Shown here piece by piece: positions 17,132 to 28,335 of a DNA stretch of 64,000 nucleotides. Every line of letters starts with the position of its first letter. The stretch's first letter is position 1. The notes under the pieces were generated by a model. It was given only the letters and a program-made list of their open reading frames with translations, was not told where the DNA came from and ran no database searches. A program made the translations under genes and the position numbers. Source of the stretch: Clostridium ragsdalei P11 (GTDB lineage: Bacteria; Bacillota; Clostridia; Clostridiales; Clostridiaceae); the NCBI RefSeq assembly GCF_001675165.1, contig NZ_LROS01000044.1, positions 1 through 64,000 on the forward strand, written 5' to 3'.

Positions 17132-17197
17132 AAAAAGGCACTGAATATTATTTCTCATTAAAAAGGTCATAATGGAATAATATTCAGTGCTTTTTAA
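17132..17197. terminator. Stem-loop terminator after the flavin oxidoreductase gene
   Basis: AAAAAGGCACTGAATATTAT pairs with ATAATATTCAGTGCTTTTT across a loop of about 25 bases, giving a stem of nearly 20 bp. On the minus strand it lies after the oxidoreductase gene. Confidence 0.75.
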
Positions 17198-17260
17198 CAT
17201 TCTTATTCTCGGATAAGAATTATATTATTTAATTAATACTTATTACAAGATAATTTAACA

Positions 17261-19282
17261 CTAGATATGAAGAGCAGCTTGGAACGCCTGGTTAACAGCT
17301 GTACCGATTGTACCAACTTTCTGACAGTCACCAACTATATAAACATTGGTTTCAGGAGCACAGTGGCGAAGTTTTTCTACAGTATCTGTTCTTGGACGCA
17401 TTCCCATAGCAAGCAGTACCGTATCTGCTTCATATATAGCAGATTTTCCAGTTTCAATATTATCACAGATAACTTTATTATCACAAATTTCTTTAAGACG
17501 ATTCAAGTATTTTACAGGAATACCTTTGTCTTTAAGTATAGTCTGAAATTCCTTAGCACTTGTGCCTGAACTTTTTATCAGCTTGGAAAAGCTCTTTTTT
17601 TGATCTTCCATTTCGATAACGATTACATCTTTTCCTTCATCATGGAATTCAATTGCAGCTTCAATACCAACAGCACCGGCACCTACAATAACAATTTTGT
17701 CTCCAACAAGACTTTGGTCAGATTCAGCATCAATGGCCCAGTGTACATGCTTTTTATTAATTCCCGGTATACTCAAAGGAATGATAGGATCCGAACCAAC
17801 TGCAATTATAATTGCATCATAATTCTGAGCATCAAGCATATCCTGTGTTGCATCTGTATTAAATAAAATTTTTGCACCTGCAGCTTGGCACTGTGCAGCT
17901 GTGTGCTTAAGCCATTTCAAATAATCCTGGCAATCAATTTTAAATGGAGGAAGTGCAGCTCCTTGTACATTACCACCAAGTGAACCTGATTTTTCATAAA
18001 GAGTTACATTGTGTCCACGGTCAAGTAATGTCTGCATTGCCTGGATTCCACCAGGGCCTCCTCCTATTATAGCAACTTTCTTCTTAACAGGCGCCTTTGG
18101 AACAACACCATCTTTAAGTTCACTTGTCATTCCTGAAATAGGGTTAACAGCACAATAGATTGGTTTCGGAATAAAAAGATGTTTTGTACAAGTATCACAG
18201 CGTAAACATGGACGCCTGTCTTCAGGGCGGTTTTCAGCATACTTTCTAGGCATATCAGGATCTGCCATAAGTGGACGACACATAGCAACGAAATCAGCCC
18301 ATCCATTAGCAATAATTTTTTCAGCATCTTCAATACTTGTAATAGAACCTACTGTAGTTACAAGGAGATCAGGATAAGCCTTCTTTACATCCCGTGCAAA
18401 ATGAACATTAAAGCAGCGATCCATCATATAGTTTTGGCACCAATTACGGTAATATTTCATATTGAAGTCACTGTGAAGTCCAGCAGAAACGTGAAGAATA
18501 TCAATATGATCCTTTAATAATCCGATGAGTTCAAGTGTTTCTTTAAAATGCATACCTTCTTCTGCAATTTCATCAGCAGAAATACGAAATTCGATTACGA
18601 AGTCCTCACCAACTTTTCTGCGGATAGCATCACATACTTCAATAGCAAAACGTGCCCTATTCTCAATTGAACCACCATATTCATCTGTTCTATGATTATA
18701 AAGCGGGCTAGTAAACTGTGAAATAAGGTTACCATGTCCACCATGAACAAGACAGATATCCATTCCTGCTCTTTTCATACGCGCAGCAGCATTGGCGTAT
18801 TTTTCAACAGTTTGTACAATTTTTTCATGTGTCATTTCAATTGCAGGGATAGGATCTCTTCCAAGTGCTACAGAACGTGTAGCTTCACTTGAAGAAATAT
18901 TTGGTGATGAACTGTAAGGAGCGTGGCCTACAGTTTCAAAAGCCGTATTTTCACCATTGTGATTAATCTCCAAAGAAGCATGGCAGCCATACTGTTTGCC
19001 CATATCAGCATATAATGTTAATGGAAAAATGCAGCTATCATCCTTAAGATCAAGCTGAAAAGCTTCATCTTTAGATTCTGTAATATCAATGGAACAGTTG
19101 CCGACATACAATGTGCATACCCCACCACGTGCAAACATGCGGAACCAGTCTACAAATTCCGGTGTAACTAGACCATTAGTACTGGCAAGATTAGGAGACG
19201 GTGGTGCAAGGACGATACGGTTTTTAAAATCTATTCCTCGTATTTTAATAGGTGAGAATACATGTTCAAATTTTGATCTCAT
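17261..19282 (-). CDS. NADH:flavin oxidoreductase, old-yellow-enzyme/dienoyl-CoA reductase type
   Basis: The 673-residue enzyme has an N-terminal FMN-binding TIM barrel (about 1-340), a [4Fe-4S] cluster motif CLRCDTCTKHLF followed by a fourth cysteine in YCAVNP, and a C-terminal FAD/NAD(P) half with IIGGGPGGIQA and IVIVGAGAVGIEAA. This is the layout of 2,4-dienoyl-CoA reductase, BaiCD/BaiH and 2-enoate reductase, which reduce activated C=C bonds. I start at ATG 19280-19282 (MRSKFEHVF), eight bases after AAAGGA; a start 11 codons upstream lacks a site. Coding is less AT-rich than nearby genes. Natural substrate unknown. Confidence 0.85.
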   Translation of the reverse strand: MRSKFEHVFSPIKIRGIDFKNRIVLAPPSPNLASTNGLVTPEFVDWFRMFARGGVCTLYVGNCSIDITESKDEAFQLDLKDDSCIFPLTLYADMGKQYGCHASLEINHNGENTAFETVGHAPYSSSPNISSSEATRSVALGRDPIPAIEMTHEKIVQTVEKYANAAARMKRAGMDICLVHGGHGNLISQFTSPLYNHRTDEYGGSIENRARFAIEVCDAIRRKVGEDFVIEFRISADEIAEEGMHFKETLELIGLLKDHIDILHVSAGLHSDFNMKYYRNWCQNYMMDRCFNVHFARDVKKAYPDLLVTTVGSITSIEDAEKIIANGWADFVAMCRPLMADPDMPRKYAENRPEDRRPCLRCDTCTKHLFIPKPIYCAVNPISGMTSELKDGVVPKAPVKKKVAIIGGGPGGIQAMQTLLDRGHNVTLYEKSGSLGGNVQGAALPPFKIDCQDYLKWLKHTAAQCQAAGAKILFNTDATQDMLDAQNYDAIIIAVGSDPIIPLSIPGINKKHVHWAIDAESDQSLVGDKIVIVGAGAVGIEAAIEFHDEGKDVIVIEMEDQKKSFSKLIKSSGTSAKEFQTILKDKGIPVKYLNRLKEICDNKVICDNIETGKSAIYEADTVLLAMGMRPRTDTVEKLRHCAPETNVYIVGDCQKVGTIGTAVNQAFQAALHI

Positions 19283-19437
19283 TTCATTCATCCTTTCTGT
19301 TTTAAATTTTGGCATTTCATGTTTTTACATGGTATTAATGTTTAACCAACTATATTTTAATAATAATCTAATTCATTTTAAGTTTAAAGACACATTATGA
19401 ATAGATTTCATATGCCATAATGTACACTATGCACATT

Positions 19438-19491
19438 AAAAAAAGTATATAACACATAAAATAGTAAATTCTATGTGTTATATACTTTTTT
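19438..19491. terminator. Bidirectional intrinsic terminator
   Basis: AAAAAAGTATATAACACATA and TATGTGTTATATACTTTTTT form a 20-bp stem around a short loop. It lies just after the PLP-enzyme gene on the minus strand. Confidence 0.8.
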
Positions 19492-19502
19492 CATACGCAT
19501 TT

Positions 19503-20780
19503 CTATAATATATTTGACAGAGCTATTAATATTCCAATCTTAGCATGGTCAAAAGTAAGTCCACCCTGCAGATAACCTATATAGGGCTCTCTTATAGGTG
19601 CATCTGCAGACAACTCTATAGAAGCTCCCTGTATGAAAGCTCCAGCAGCCATTATGACCTGATCTGAATATCCTGGCATATCCCAAGGTTCACACTGGGC
19701 AAAAGAATCTACAGGAGATCCCTTTTGAATTCCACGACAGAAATTTATAAGCTTTTCCTTGTCGTTAAACTTAATAGACTGTATTATATCGCTTCTTTTA
19801 TCCGTATATTTAGGAAGTACTTCAAATCCTGCAAGTTCCATTATTCTAGAACAGAATATAGCTCCCTTTAGTGCTTCTATGGCAACATGAGGTGCAAAAA
19901 ATAATCCTTCATATAAAAGTCTCATAACTCCAAAAGTAGAACCACATTCTCCACCTATTCCAGGTACAGTTAGCCTATACGAAGCTTTTGTAACACAGTC
20001 TTTTTTTCCTGCTATATATCCGCCAGTTGGTGCTATTCCACCACCTATGTTTTTTATAAGTGAACCTGCTACTAAATCAGCTCCTACATCTGTAGGCTCT
20101 ATGGTATCTATGAATTCACCATAACAATTGTCTACAAAGCATATTACATTAGGATTTATACCTTTAACGAAATCTATAATTTCCTTGATTTCAGATATAA
20201 GAAGAGATTTTCTCCAGCCATAACCTGTAGATCTCTGTATATGTACCAATTTTATTGTGTGATTATTTTCAAGATGTTTTTTTATGTCCTCAAAATTTAT
20301 CTTGTTATCATCAGTTAAATTTACCTGTTCATAATTTACTCCATATTCTTTAAGAGAACCTGAACCCTTGTTTTCTATGCCAATTACTTCATGGAGGGTG
20401 TCATAGGGATCACCGCATACTGAAAGCATAGTATCTCCTGGACGTAAGTTTCCGAAAAGTGCACAGCCAAGAGCATGAGTTCCATTCACAAAATGGGGCC
20501 TTACAAGGGCACTTTCTGAATTGAATATTCTAGCATAGACTTTGTCCAAGGAATCTCTACCTATATCTCCATATCCATATCCAGATGAATTTGTAAAATG
20601 GGATTCACTTATTCCTTCTTCTTGCAGCGCATTTAAAACTTTTAATTGATTGAATTCTCTTATTTCATTGTAGTATTGAAATTGGTCTTTCACATCATTT
20701 AAAGCTCTTTCATATAAATCAATTACCTTGTCGCTTATTTTATATTTATCTTTAAGTACTTTTTTTGTTATATTTAGCAA
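19503..20780 (-). CDS. PLP-dependent methionine gamma-lyase/aluminium-resistance family protein
   Basis: The 425-residue protein is a fold-type I PLP enzyme of the family named aluminium resistance protein or YnbB. Visible features are RPHFVNGTHALGCALFGNLR, CFVDNCYGEF with the aspartate that contacts the cofactor ring, and the Schiff-base lysine in AGSLIKNIGGGIAPTGG. Related enzymes split C-S bonds of methionine or cysteine derivatives, but the true substrate of this branch is unsettled. The start is TTG at 20778-20780, eight bases after GGAGG. In clostridia this gene commonly follows hfq, as here. Confidence 0.85.
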   Translation of the reverse strand: MLNITKKVLKDKYKISDKVIDLYERALNDVKDQFQYYNEIREFNQLKVLNALQEEGISESHFTNSSGYGYGDIGRDSLDKVYARIFNSESALVRPHFVNGTHALGCALFGNLRPGDTMLSVCGDPYDTLHEVIGIENKGSGSLKEYGVNYEQVNLTDDNKINFEDIKKHLENNHTIKLVHIQRSTGYGWRKSLLISEIKEIIDFVKGINPNVICFVDNCYGEFIDTIEPTDVGADLVAGSLIKNIGGGIAPTGGYIAGKKDCVTKASYRLTVPGIGGECGSTFGVMRLLYEGLFFAPHVAIEALKGAIFCSRIMELAGFEVLPKYTDKRSDIIQSIKFNDKEKLINFCRGIQKGSPVDSFAQCEPWDMPGYSDQVIMAAGAFIQGASIELSADAPIREPYIGYLQGGLTFDHAKIGILIALSNIL

Positions 20781-20826
20781 AAATATTACCTCCTAAATGT
20801 ATGTACTAAATGTCATATTAACATAT

Positions 20827-20854
20827 AAAAAAGGAATAGACAAATGTCCATTCC
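20827..20854 (-). terminator. Intrinsic terminator after hfq
   Basis: On the minus strand GGAATGGACA pairs with TGTCTATTCC over a two-base loop and is followed by a TTTTTT run. It closes the miaB-mutS-mutL-miaA-hfq block. Confidence 0.85.
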
Positions 20855-20855
20855 C

Positions 20856-21098
20856 CTATAGCTCATTTCCTGAAAAGTTGTTAAATAAAATGCATTTTAT
20901 AGGTGTCATAGTTGAAATTGCATGTTTATATACCATCATTTGTTTTCCATCACAATCCATTATAACAGTAAAGTTGTCAAAGCCCTTTACATTTCCTTTA
21001 ATTTGAAATCCATTTGTTAAGTATATAGTAACTGGAATTTTATTTTTTCTTGCCCCATTTAAAAATATGTCCTGTAAGTTATTAGCTGTTTTACTCAT
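20856..21098 (-). CDS. hfq: RNA chaperone Hfq
   Basis: The 80-residue Sm-like protein has the Sm1 motif ([39 protein letters not shown]) and the Sm2 motif YKHAISTM, where the usual KHA signature is intact. It forms hexameric rings that help small RNAs pair with mRNAs. I start at ATG 21096-21098 (MSKTANNLQ) because GGAGGG lies nine bases upstream; an in-frame GTG three codons earlier overlaps that site. It follows miaA at 49 bp, the classical miaA-hfq order. Confidence 0.95.
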   Translation of the reverse strand: MSKTANNLQDIFLNGARKNKIPVTIYLTNGFQIKGNVKGFDNFTVIMDCDGKQMMVYKHAISTMTPIKCILFNNFSGNEL

Positions 21099-21147
21099 AG
21101 TTCTCACCCTCCGTAACTTTTATTTATATTCATACAATATAATGAAT

Positions 21148-22083
21148 TTAAATTTTCATTATATTAAAGACGTGTATTATATGTTCTACAATGTCTTCGT
21201 CACAACTAAAATTATCCTTATTTATCCAAATTACCCTTTTATCTTTTCTAAACCAGGTTAGCTGCCTTTTGGCATAATTTCGGCTTCCTTTTTTTACTAA
21301 ATAGATAGCTTCATCTAAGGTAGAATTTCCATTTAAATAATCTAAAATTTCCTTATAGCCTATACCTTTCATGGATTGCATATCAGGAGTATATCCCATG
21401 GATTTTAGTTTTTTAACTTCATCTATAAGGCCATTTTCCATCATTAAATCTACCCTTTTATTTATTCTATCATATAATTTAGCCCGATCCATAGTGAGTA
21501 CAAAATAGTATATGTTATAAGGTATGTCATACAAATTAGTATTTGCATTGTACTCACTTATAGTTTTTCCTGTGAGTTTATACACTTCTAGGGCACGTAT
21601 AACTCTTTTTAAGTCATTTGGATATAATCTTTTGTAAGAATCTATGTCTACCTCTTTCAAAATGGAATGTACGTATTCCTTCCCCTTTTCTTCTGCTAAA
21701 TTTCCCAGGTATTCTCTATAACTTTTGTCTGTTTTTGCATCTGTAAAATTATAATTTAAAATGAGAGAATTTATGTAAAGTCCAGTACCACCTACTAACA
21801 TAGGAAGCTTACCTTTTTTACATATCTCATCTATTGCATTTTTAGCTAGGACTTTGTACTCAGATACGTTGAAGTTTTTATCTGGTTCAATAAAATCTAT
21901 TAAGTGATGGGTAATCCCCTGCATTTCATCTTCTGTAACTTTAGCAGAACCTATATCCATATACTTGTATATTTGCATGGAATCTGCAGATATTATTTCA
22001 CCCTTTAATTTTTTAGCAAGTTCTATAGATATATGGGTTTTTCCAACTGCAGTTGGTCCCGAAAGTATAAATAAGTTTTTCAT
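21148..22083 (-). CDS. miaA: tRNA dimethylallyltransferase MiaA
   Basis: This 311-residue enzyme adds the dimethylallyl group to A37 of tRNAs reading UNN codons. The P-loop [35 protein letters not shown], the HHLIDF segment and [11 protein letters not shown] are all present, as is the C-terminal [15 protein letters not shown] lies six bases before ATG 22081-22083. An earlier ATG at 22095 overlaps the mutL stop as ATGA and would place the ribosome binding site inside the gene. Its neighbour miaB completes the same tRNA modification pathway. Confidence 0.95.
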   Translation of the reverse strand: MKNLFILSGPTAVGKTHISIELAKKLKGEIISADSMQIYKYMDIGSAKVTEDEMQGITHHLIDFIEPDKNFNVSEYKVLAKNAIDEICKKGKLPMLVGGTGLYINSLILNYNFTDAKTDKSYREYLGNLAEEKGKEYVHSILKEVDIDSYKRLYPNDLKRVIRALEVYKLTGKTISEYNANTNLYDIPYNIYYFVLTMDRAKLYDRINKRVDLMMENGLIDEVKKLKSMGYTPDMQSMKGIGYKEILDYLNGNSTLDEAIYLVKKGSRNYAKRQLTWFRKDKRVIWINKDNFSCDEDIVEHIIHVFNIMKI

Positions 22084-22091
22084 TTCTCTCC

Positions 22092-23921
22092 TCATTGTAT
22101 TCTTTTGAATTTTTTCTCCAGGTCATTTAATGTAAGTTTTATTATAGTTGGCCTTCCATGGGGACAGTTAAATGGGTCATCTATAAAGCGCAGCTCTTCA
22201 ATTAAATGATTCATCTCTATTTCTGAAATGCTAGCATTTGCCTTTATTGCAGCTTTGCAGGCAAGGGTTGCAAGTGAAAGATATTTAACTTCCCAGGTAT
22301 CGCCTGATCCCATGTTTTTTAAATTATCTAATATATCCATAAATAAGTTTTTCATATCGGGTTTTCCAAGTATCATAGGTACTTCTCTTATACTTATTGT
22401 ATTATTTCCAAATAATTCTACATTAAAACCAGTTTTTTTAAATAAACCTCTATTTTCTATAAAACAATTATAATCTTTAATTGTAAGTTCCATTACTACA
22501 GGTGTTATTAAAACTTGAGATAATACCATACCCTTTTGTATACTCTTTTTATATTTTTCAAAGAGAATTTTTTCATGAGCTGCATGCTGGTCTATCATAT
22601 AAAGATTACTATTATCTTCTGCTATTATATAAGTACTATGAAATTGTCCTATTATTCTAAGGGGTGGAAATTTAGCCACTCTAATTTCTTCTGATTCATT
22701 TTTAGATACTGCATTTTCTTTAGCAGTAAAAGATACCTTAGGTTCTCTTATAAATTCATTTTTATTTGAGCTTCCTTTAGTTTCTTTAAATAAGCCAGGT
22801 TCATTTTTTTCTACATAAATCCCCTCATTTGGAGATTTCAAATCTATTGGTATTTGAACTTCCTTAATTTCAGCTTCAGCTTTTTTGGGTTTTAAATCAT
22901 CTTCCTTTAAATCAATGGTAAAGGAATCCTTTAAGCTTTCCCTTAAAGCCTCATGAATTGCATCAAATACAAATTTAAATACCATTCTGGAGTCACTAAA
23001 TTTAACTTCCCATTTGGCTGGATGCACATTTACATCTACAAATTCAGGAAATATGTCTATGAACAATATAAAAAAAGGAAATTTATTTATGGTTAAGAAT
23101 GATTTAAAAGCCTGCTCTGCAGCGGAAGTTATGGATTTATTTTTAACATACCTTTTATTTATGAATATACTTTGGTTATTTCTGCTTCCTCTGCTTATTT
23201 CGGAGTTACCTATGTATCCACAAATTGAGATAATATCGCTGTGATTTTCCACAGAAATTATGTTTTCATATATGTTTTTTCCATATACGCATCGTATAAC
23301 GTCCATCACTTTTCCTGTACCATAAGTTGTCAGAGCCTTTTTCCCATTTTTAAAAAATTTAAAAGATATATCCGGATTGGCAAGAGAAAGTCTTGTTACT
23401 ATATCCGATATACCTGCAGCTTCCCTACTTGGGGATTTTAAGAATTTTTTCCTGGCAGGTACATTGAAAAACAAATCTTCTACTAAAATTGTAGTACCTT
23501 TGTTACAGCCAATTTCTTGAGTTTCCTTTAGGACTCCACCACTTATAATTATTTCATTTCCCACATCAAAGCCTTCTGCTTTACTTTTAAGTATAGTGTT
23601 TGATACGGAAGCTATACTGCATAGAGCCTCTCCACGAAATCCTAAAGTACTTATTTTATCTAAATCTTCTACAGTGCTTATTTTACTTGTGGCATGAGGC
23701 ATAAAGGCTTTTTTTATATCCAAAGGGTGTATTCCACATCCATCATCTATTATTTTTATGGATTTTTCTCCACCTTCTTCTATTTCTATAGTTATGTTCT
23801 TAGCTCCAGAGTCTATGCTATTTTCAAGCAGTTCTTTTATTACAGATGAAGGGCCTTCAACTACTTCTCCAGCGGCAATTTTATTTGAAGTATTTTCATC
23901 AAGTAAATTTATTCTTTTCAC
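22092..23921 (-). CDS. mutL: DNA mismatch repair protein MutL
   Basis: The 609-residue protein has the GHKL ATPase motifs [23 protein letters not shown] and [14 protein letters not shown] in the first 110 residues, a variable linker (about 340-420) and a C-terminal dimerisation domain. The endonuclease motif [14 protein letters not shown] and the distal CPHGRPTII show that this is an endonuclease-type MutL, as expected where MutH is absent. The start is GTG at 23919-23921. It lies 26 bp after mutS, and its stop overlaps an upstream reading of miaA. Confidence 0.95.
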   Translation of the reverse strand: MKRINLLDENTSNKIAAGEVVEGPSSVIKELLENSIDSGAKNITIEIEEGGEKSIKIIDDGCGIHPLDIKKAFMPHATSKISTVEDLDKISTLGFRGEALCSIASVSNTILKSKAEGFDVGNEIIISGGVLKETQEIGCNKGTTILVEDLFFNVPARKKFLKSPSREAAGISDIVTRLSLANPDISFKFFKNGKKALTTYGTGKVMDVIRCVYGKNIYENIISVENHSDIISICGYIGNSEISRGSRNNQSIFINKRYVKNKSITSAAEQAFKSFLTINKFPFFILFIDIFPEFVDVNVHPAKWEVKFSDSRMVFKFVFDAIHEALRESLKDSFTIDLKEDDLKPKKAEAEIKEVQIPIDLKSPNEGIYVEKNEPGLFKETKGSSNKNEFIREPKVSFTAKENAVSKNESEEIRVAKFPPLRIIGQFHSTYIIAEDNSNLYMIDQHAAHEKILFEKYKKSIQKGMVLSQVLITPVVMELTIKDYNCFIENRGLFKKTGFNVELFGNNTISIREVPMILGKPDMKNLFMDILDNLKNMGSGDTWEVKYLSLATLACKAAIKANASISEIEMNHLIEELRFIDDPFNCPHGRPTIIKLTLNDLEKKFKRIQ

Positions 23922-23947
23922 CGTACATCATTCCTTATGACTAAGTT

Positions 23948-26623
23948 TTATCTTATGGACTTTGCTCTTCTTATTATATCATAAAGTTTATTAAATCCGT
24001 CCATAGGAGTCATGTTTAGTATATCTATATCTGTAATATCTTTTACTAAATTTGTCTTTTCTATATCTGAAAAGCCCAGTTGTCTAGTTGGTTCAAGCAT
24101 AGGAGCTTTTTCTATAATTATATCTTCATTTTTAAGAGGTGCTTTTTTCTCATTTATTGAATACTCTGAATCTAATGCAATTTCAGAATCAACACCTTTA
24201 TTTTCTTTTAGCTTTTTACTTTCAAGGCTATTTAATATTTCTCCTGCTCTTTTTAAAACTTCTTCTGGAAGTCCTGCAAGCTTTGCAACTTCTATGCCGT
24301 AGGATTGGTCGGCTCCTCCTCTTATAATTTTTCTCAAAAAAACTATATTATCCTCCATTTCTTTAACGGATACACAGTAATTTTTGACTCCATCTATCTT
24401 ACCTTCTAATTTAGTTAGTTCATGATAATGGGTTGCAAATAAGGTTTTACATTTTAGTTTGCTGTTTTTACATATATATTCTATTACTGACCAGGCTATG
24501 CTAAGGCCGTCGTAAGTACTTGTTCCACGTCCTACTTCATCCAGTAAAATCAAACTTTTGTTAGTTGCATTTTTAAGTATGTTGGAAACCTCCCACATTT
24601 CCACCATAAAGGTACTCTTTCCTGATGCCAGGTCATCTGATGCACCTATCCTTGTAAATATCTTATCACAAACAGATATAGAAGCATTTTTTGCCGGTAC
24701 AAAGCTACCAATTTGGGCCATTATAACGATCAAAGCTATCTGCCTCATGTAGGTAGATTTGCCTGCCATATTAGGCCCTGTTATTAAAAGAAGTTGATTT
24801 TTACCAGTATCTATGTTTATATCGTTTGATATAAATTCTCCAGAGTCAATCATCTTTTCTACTACAGGATGTCTACCTTCTTCTATAATTATGTTATCTG
24901 AATTTGTTATTTCAGGTTTACAATAATTATTTTCTATAGCAACTCTTGCAAGGGAGCTTAAGCAATCTACTTCTGAAATTATTTTAGCGGATTTTTGCAT
25001 TCTGTCTACTTCATTTTCTATTTTATCTCTTACTTCTATAAAGACACTATATTCTAGATTTATAAGCTTTTCCTCTGCACCTAATATTTTATCTTCCATT
25101 TCTTTCAATTCAGGAGTTATGTATCTTTCTGCATTTGTAAGAGTTTGTTTTCTTATATATCTACCTTCTGGTACAAGACTTAAATTACTTTTAGTAACCT
25201 CAATATAATAACCAAATACTTTATTATAACCTATTTTAAGAGATTTTATTTTAGTAACTTCCCTTTCTGAATTCTCAAGAGAAGCTATCCACTCCTTACC
25301 GTGAGCCTTTATTTCTTTAAGTTCATCTATGTCACTGTTATATCCTTTTTTTATAAGGTTACCTTCTTTTAAAGATATTGCAGGATTATCTAATATAGAT
25401 TTATCTAAAAGTGAATATATGTCCTTTAGTTCATCCAAGTTTTCGTACATATCCTTCAATAATTTTGTATGAAAATTGGATAGTATGGATTTTACTTCAG
25501 GTATTTTTTCTATAGAATTTTTTAAAAAATTTAGTTCTTTTGCGTTTACACTTTTAGAAGATATTTTTCCAACTAATCGCTCAATATCATATATGTTTTT
25601 TAAAGCCTCTTTTAGATCTTCATGATAGGATATATTATTTGAAATTTCCTCTACAGAATCCAGTCTTTCTTCTATCTTAACCTTATTTATAAGGGGCTGT
25701 TCCAGCCATCTTCTAAGCTGTCTCCCTCCCATAGATGTATTTGTTTTATCTATAACCCAGAGGAGAGATCCTTTTTTATTATTTTCTCTTAAGCTTTCTG
25801 TAATTTCTAAATTTCTTCTGGAATTCCCATCTATAGTGAGATAATCTACTATATTGTAATAGGAAAATTTATTTATATGAGATAGATCATTCTTTTGAGT
25901 TTCCCTTATATATTTTAGTAGGGAGCCACAGCATTTTATAATTTCATTACTATAATCTTCTCCTGCAAAATTTTCAAACTGATCCTCTAACATATTTTTA
26001 GTTTCGTCTGCAAAATAGCTTTCATCTAATTTAGTGAATGAACCATTAAAAATATCTTTCATTTTATTCAATATATCGATACTTATGATATTTTGAATTA
26101 CTAGTTCACTTGGAGAGTATTTTGATATTTCATCTAAAATTGTAGATAAATTAAAAGGAGTGTCCGTACAATTGAACTCTCCAGTAGACACATCTGCAAA
26201 ACACAGTGCAGAAATATTTGTCTGGGTATCTATGTACAAACACGCTATATAATTATTTTTATTTTCTTCTAAAAAAGTAGAGTCCGTGTAAGTCCCAGGA
26301 GTTACAACCTTGATTATTCCCCTTTTAACTATACCTTTTGCTAGAGCGGGATCTTCTAGCTGCTCACATATAGCTATTTTGTATCCCTTGTTTATAAGTC
26401 TTCCTATATACGAATTTGCAGCATGATAGGGTATTCCACACATAGGAGCCCTTTCTTTTAAACCACAGTCTCTACCTGTAAGTACTAACTCAAGTTCCCT
26501 AGATGCTATTTTTGCATCTTCAAAAAACATTTCATAAAAATCACCTAATCTAAAAAACAGTATACAGTCTTTATAACTTTCTTTTACTTCCATATACTGC
26601 TGCATCATTGGAGTTAATGCCAC
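23948..26623 (-). CDS. mutS: DNA mismatch repair protein MutS
   Basis: The 891-residue protein begins [20 protein letters not shown], with the mismatch-reading Phe-x-Glu motif nearby as [15 protein letters not shown]. The ATPase has the Walker [18 protein letters not shown], the signature [17 protein letters not shown], the Walker [14 protein letters not shown] and the ATHYHEL segment. The start is GTG 26621-26623, eight bases after AAGGAGG; this overlaps the end of miaB by a few codons. A longer frame to 26656 has no ribosome site. Confidence 0.95.
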   Translation of the reverse strand: MALTPMMQQYMEVKESYKDCILFFRLGDFYEMFFEDAKIASRELELVLTGRDCGLKERAPMCGIPYHAANSYIGRLINKGYKIAICEQLEDPALAKGIVKRGIIKVVTPGTYTDSTFLEENKNNYIACLYIDTQTNISALCFADVSTGEFNCTDTPFNLSTILDEISKYSPSELVIQNIISIDILNKMKDIFNGSFTKLDESYFADETKNMLEDQFENFAGEDYSNEIIKCCGSLLKYIRETQKNDLSHINKFSYYNIVDYLTIDGNSRRNLEITESLRENNKKGSLLWVIDKTNTSMGGRQLRRWLEQPLINKVKIEERLDSVEEISNNISYHEDLKEALKNIYDIERLVGKISSKSVNAKELNFLKNSIEKIPEVKSILSNFHTKLLKDMYENLDELKDIYSLLDKSILDNPAISLKEGNLIKKGYNSDIDELKEIKAHGKEWIASLENSEREVTKIKSLKIGYNKVFGYYIEVTKSNLSLVPEGRYIRKQTLTNAERYITPELKEMEDKILGAEEKLINLEYSVFIEVRDKIENEVDRMQKSAKIISEVDCLSSLARVAIENNYCKPEITNSDNIIIEEGRHPVVEKMIDSGEFISNDINIDTGKNQLLLITGPNMAGKSTYMRQIALIVIMAQIGSFVPAKNASISVCDKIFTRIGASDDLASGKSTFMVEMWEVSNILKNATNKSLILLDEVGRGTSTYDGLSIAWSVIEYICKNSKLKCKTLFATHYHELTKLEGKIDGVKNYCVSVKEMEDNIVFLRKIIRGGADQSYGIEVAKLAGLPEEVLKRAGEILNSLESKKLKENKGVDSEIALDSEYSINEKKAPLKNEDIIIEKAPMLEPTRQLGFSDIEKTNLVKDITDIDILNMTPMDGFNKLYDIIRRAKSIR

Positions 26624-26639
26624 TTTATTGTCCTCCTTG

Positions 26640-27983
26640 CTACTGTATTTCCTCACCTAAAAGTGAGAAAGAAGTTGCTTTTGTTATGTGTACTTTAACT
26701 AATTTGCCTATATCTTTTTTATTACCTTCAAAGTTTACCAGCTTACCTGATCTTGTTCTGCCTGTAAGTTTTGTATTATCATTTTTACTTGTACCCTCTA
26801 CTAATATTTCTTCCGTTCTTCCCTCATAGGCTTTGTTTTTTCTAGCAGAGGATTCATTTATAACTTCAACAAGTCTATTAAATCTTTCATGTTTTATATC
26901 TTCTGGAATCTGATCTTCAAAATCATAAGCAGGAGTACCTTTCCTTTTTGAATATATAAAAGTAAATGCTGAATCATACTGTACTTCTCTTGCAAGATTT
27001 AATGTTTCCTCAAAATCTTCTTCCGTCTCACCTGGAAAACCAACTATTATATCTGTAGTAATAGCGGCATCAGGCACTTTTTCTCTTATCTTTTTAACAA
27101 GATTTAGATACCCTTCCTTTGAATAGTTTCTGTTCATTTTTTTTAAAAGAGAAGTTGAACCCGATTGTACTGGAAGATGTATTTGCTCACATACTTTACT
27201 ACACTCAGCTACGGCATCTACTACATCTTCAGTTAAATCTTTAGGATGGGATGTCATGAATCTAATTCTTTCAACACCATCTATAGAATTAATTCTCCTC
27301 AAAAGATCACTGAAACTTATTTTAGGTTCTAAAGTTTTACCATAGGAATTTACATTTTGTCCAAGGAGGGTTATTTCTTTATACCCTTTTGAAATCAATT
27401 CTTTTATTTCTTTTTCAATATCTTCAGGTTTTCTGCTTCTCTCTCTTCCTCTTACATAGGGAACTATACAGTAGGTACAAAAATTATTACATCCGTACAT
27501 TATTGTAACAAAGGCTTTTACAGTACTTTCTCTATCTATTGGAAGCCCTTCTACGATCCCAGACTCTTTGTCTTGTATTTCAATTACAGATGTATTTTCC
27601 TGCTGAACTCTATTTAAGTATTCAGGAAATTTATAAGAATTATGAGTTCCAAATATTATATCTACAAAAGGAAACCTTTTGATTATATTTTTTGCCATGT
27701 CTTTTTGCTGCATCATGCATCCACATATGGCTATTATGAGATTTGGATTTTTAATCTTTAGCTTTTTGAGCATTCCAAGATTCCCATATACTTTTAGTTC
27801 TGCATTTTCTCTTACGCAGCAGGTATTGAATATTATTAAGTCCGCAGAAGATCTATCTTCTGTTCTTTTATATCCTAATCTTTTTAACATGCCAGATAAT
27901 TTTTCAGAATCCTCTTCATTCATCTGACATCCCCAAGTTTCAATAAAGAAATTTTTAGCTGCCTTTTCTACATTATTTATCAT
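26640..27983 (-). CDS. miaB: tRNA-2-methylthio-N6-dimethylallyladenosine synthase MiaB
   Basis: This 447-residue radical-SAM methylthiotransferase acts on A37 after MiaA. The N-terminal UPF0004 domain has three cluster cysteines ([29 protein letters not shown]), the radical SAM motif is [20 protein letters not shown], and a C-terminal TRAM domain ends in LLGEEIQ. GGAGG lies about eleven bases before ATG. It is the first gene of the block leading through mutS, mutL and miaA to hfq, so all may share a transcript. Confidence 0.95.
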   Translation of the reverse strand: MINNVEKAAKNFFIETWGCQMNEEDSEKLSGMLKRLGYKRTEDRSSADLIIFNTCCVRENAELKVYGNLGMLKKLKIKNPNLIIAICGCMMQQKDMAKNIIKRFPFVDIIFGTHNSYKFPEYLNRVQQENTSVIEIQDKESGIVEGLPIDRESTVKAFVTIMYGCNNFCTYCIVPYVRGRERSRKPEDIEKEIKELISKGYKEITLLGQNVNSYGKTLEPKISFSDLLRRINSIDGVERIRFMTSHPKDLTEDVVDAVAECSKVCEQIHLPVQSGSTSLLKKMNRNYSKEGYLNLVKKIREKVPDAAITTDIIVGFPGETEEDFEETLNLAREVQYDSAFTFIYSKRKGTPAYDFEDQIPEDIKHERFNRLVEVINESSARKNKAYEGRTEEILVEGTSKNDNTKLTGRTRSGKLVNFEGNKKDIGKLVKVHITKATSFSLLGEEIQ

Positions 27984-28133
27984 GTGTATTATAACCTCCG
28001 ATAGTCTTAGCTTTACACTGTATTATAACATAATAAGCAATTAAAAATAAACATAATCCATTTAAATAAGATTAAAGTTAATATCTATGATAATTTAGAA
28101 ATAGACTTTAATTCATTAAATCTTTTATAAAAT

Positions 28134-28167
28134 CTTTAAAGAGTTATGGTTTTCATAGCTCTTTAAA
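28134..28167. terminator. Stem-loop in the miaB/aminotransferase divergent region
   Basis: TTTAAAGAGTTATG and CATAGCTCTTTAAA pair over a short TTTT-containing loop. It lies upstream of both flanking genes, so its role may be regulatory or a leftover of a former gene end. The rest of 27984-28335 shows only a promoter at 28232-28260. Confidence 0.45.
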
Positions 28168-28231
28168 TTTAAGTATAATAAATATATAGAATAAATTTCA
28201 TATTCAGAATTATACAATAATAAAGTTTTTA

Positions 28232-28260
28232 TTGAAAAAATCATTCAAAAACTATATTAT
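28232..28260 (+). promoter_or_regulatory. Sigma-A type promoter upstream of the aminotransferase at 28336
   Basis: TTGAAA is followed after exactly 17 bp by TATTAT, 75 bp before the start codon of the aminotransferase gene. The match is good but not experimentally supported. Confidence 0.6.
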
Positions 28261-28335
28261 TGTAATATATCTATTTATAAGGTGGCGATAAATAGATATT
28301 TATATGACAAAATATTTACTTAAGGGGGTTTTTTT

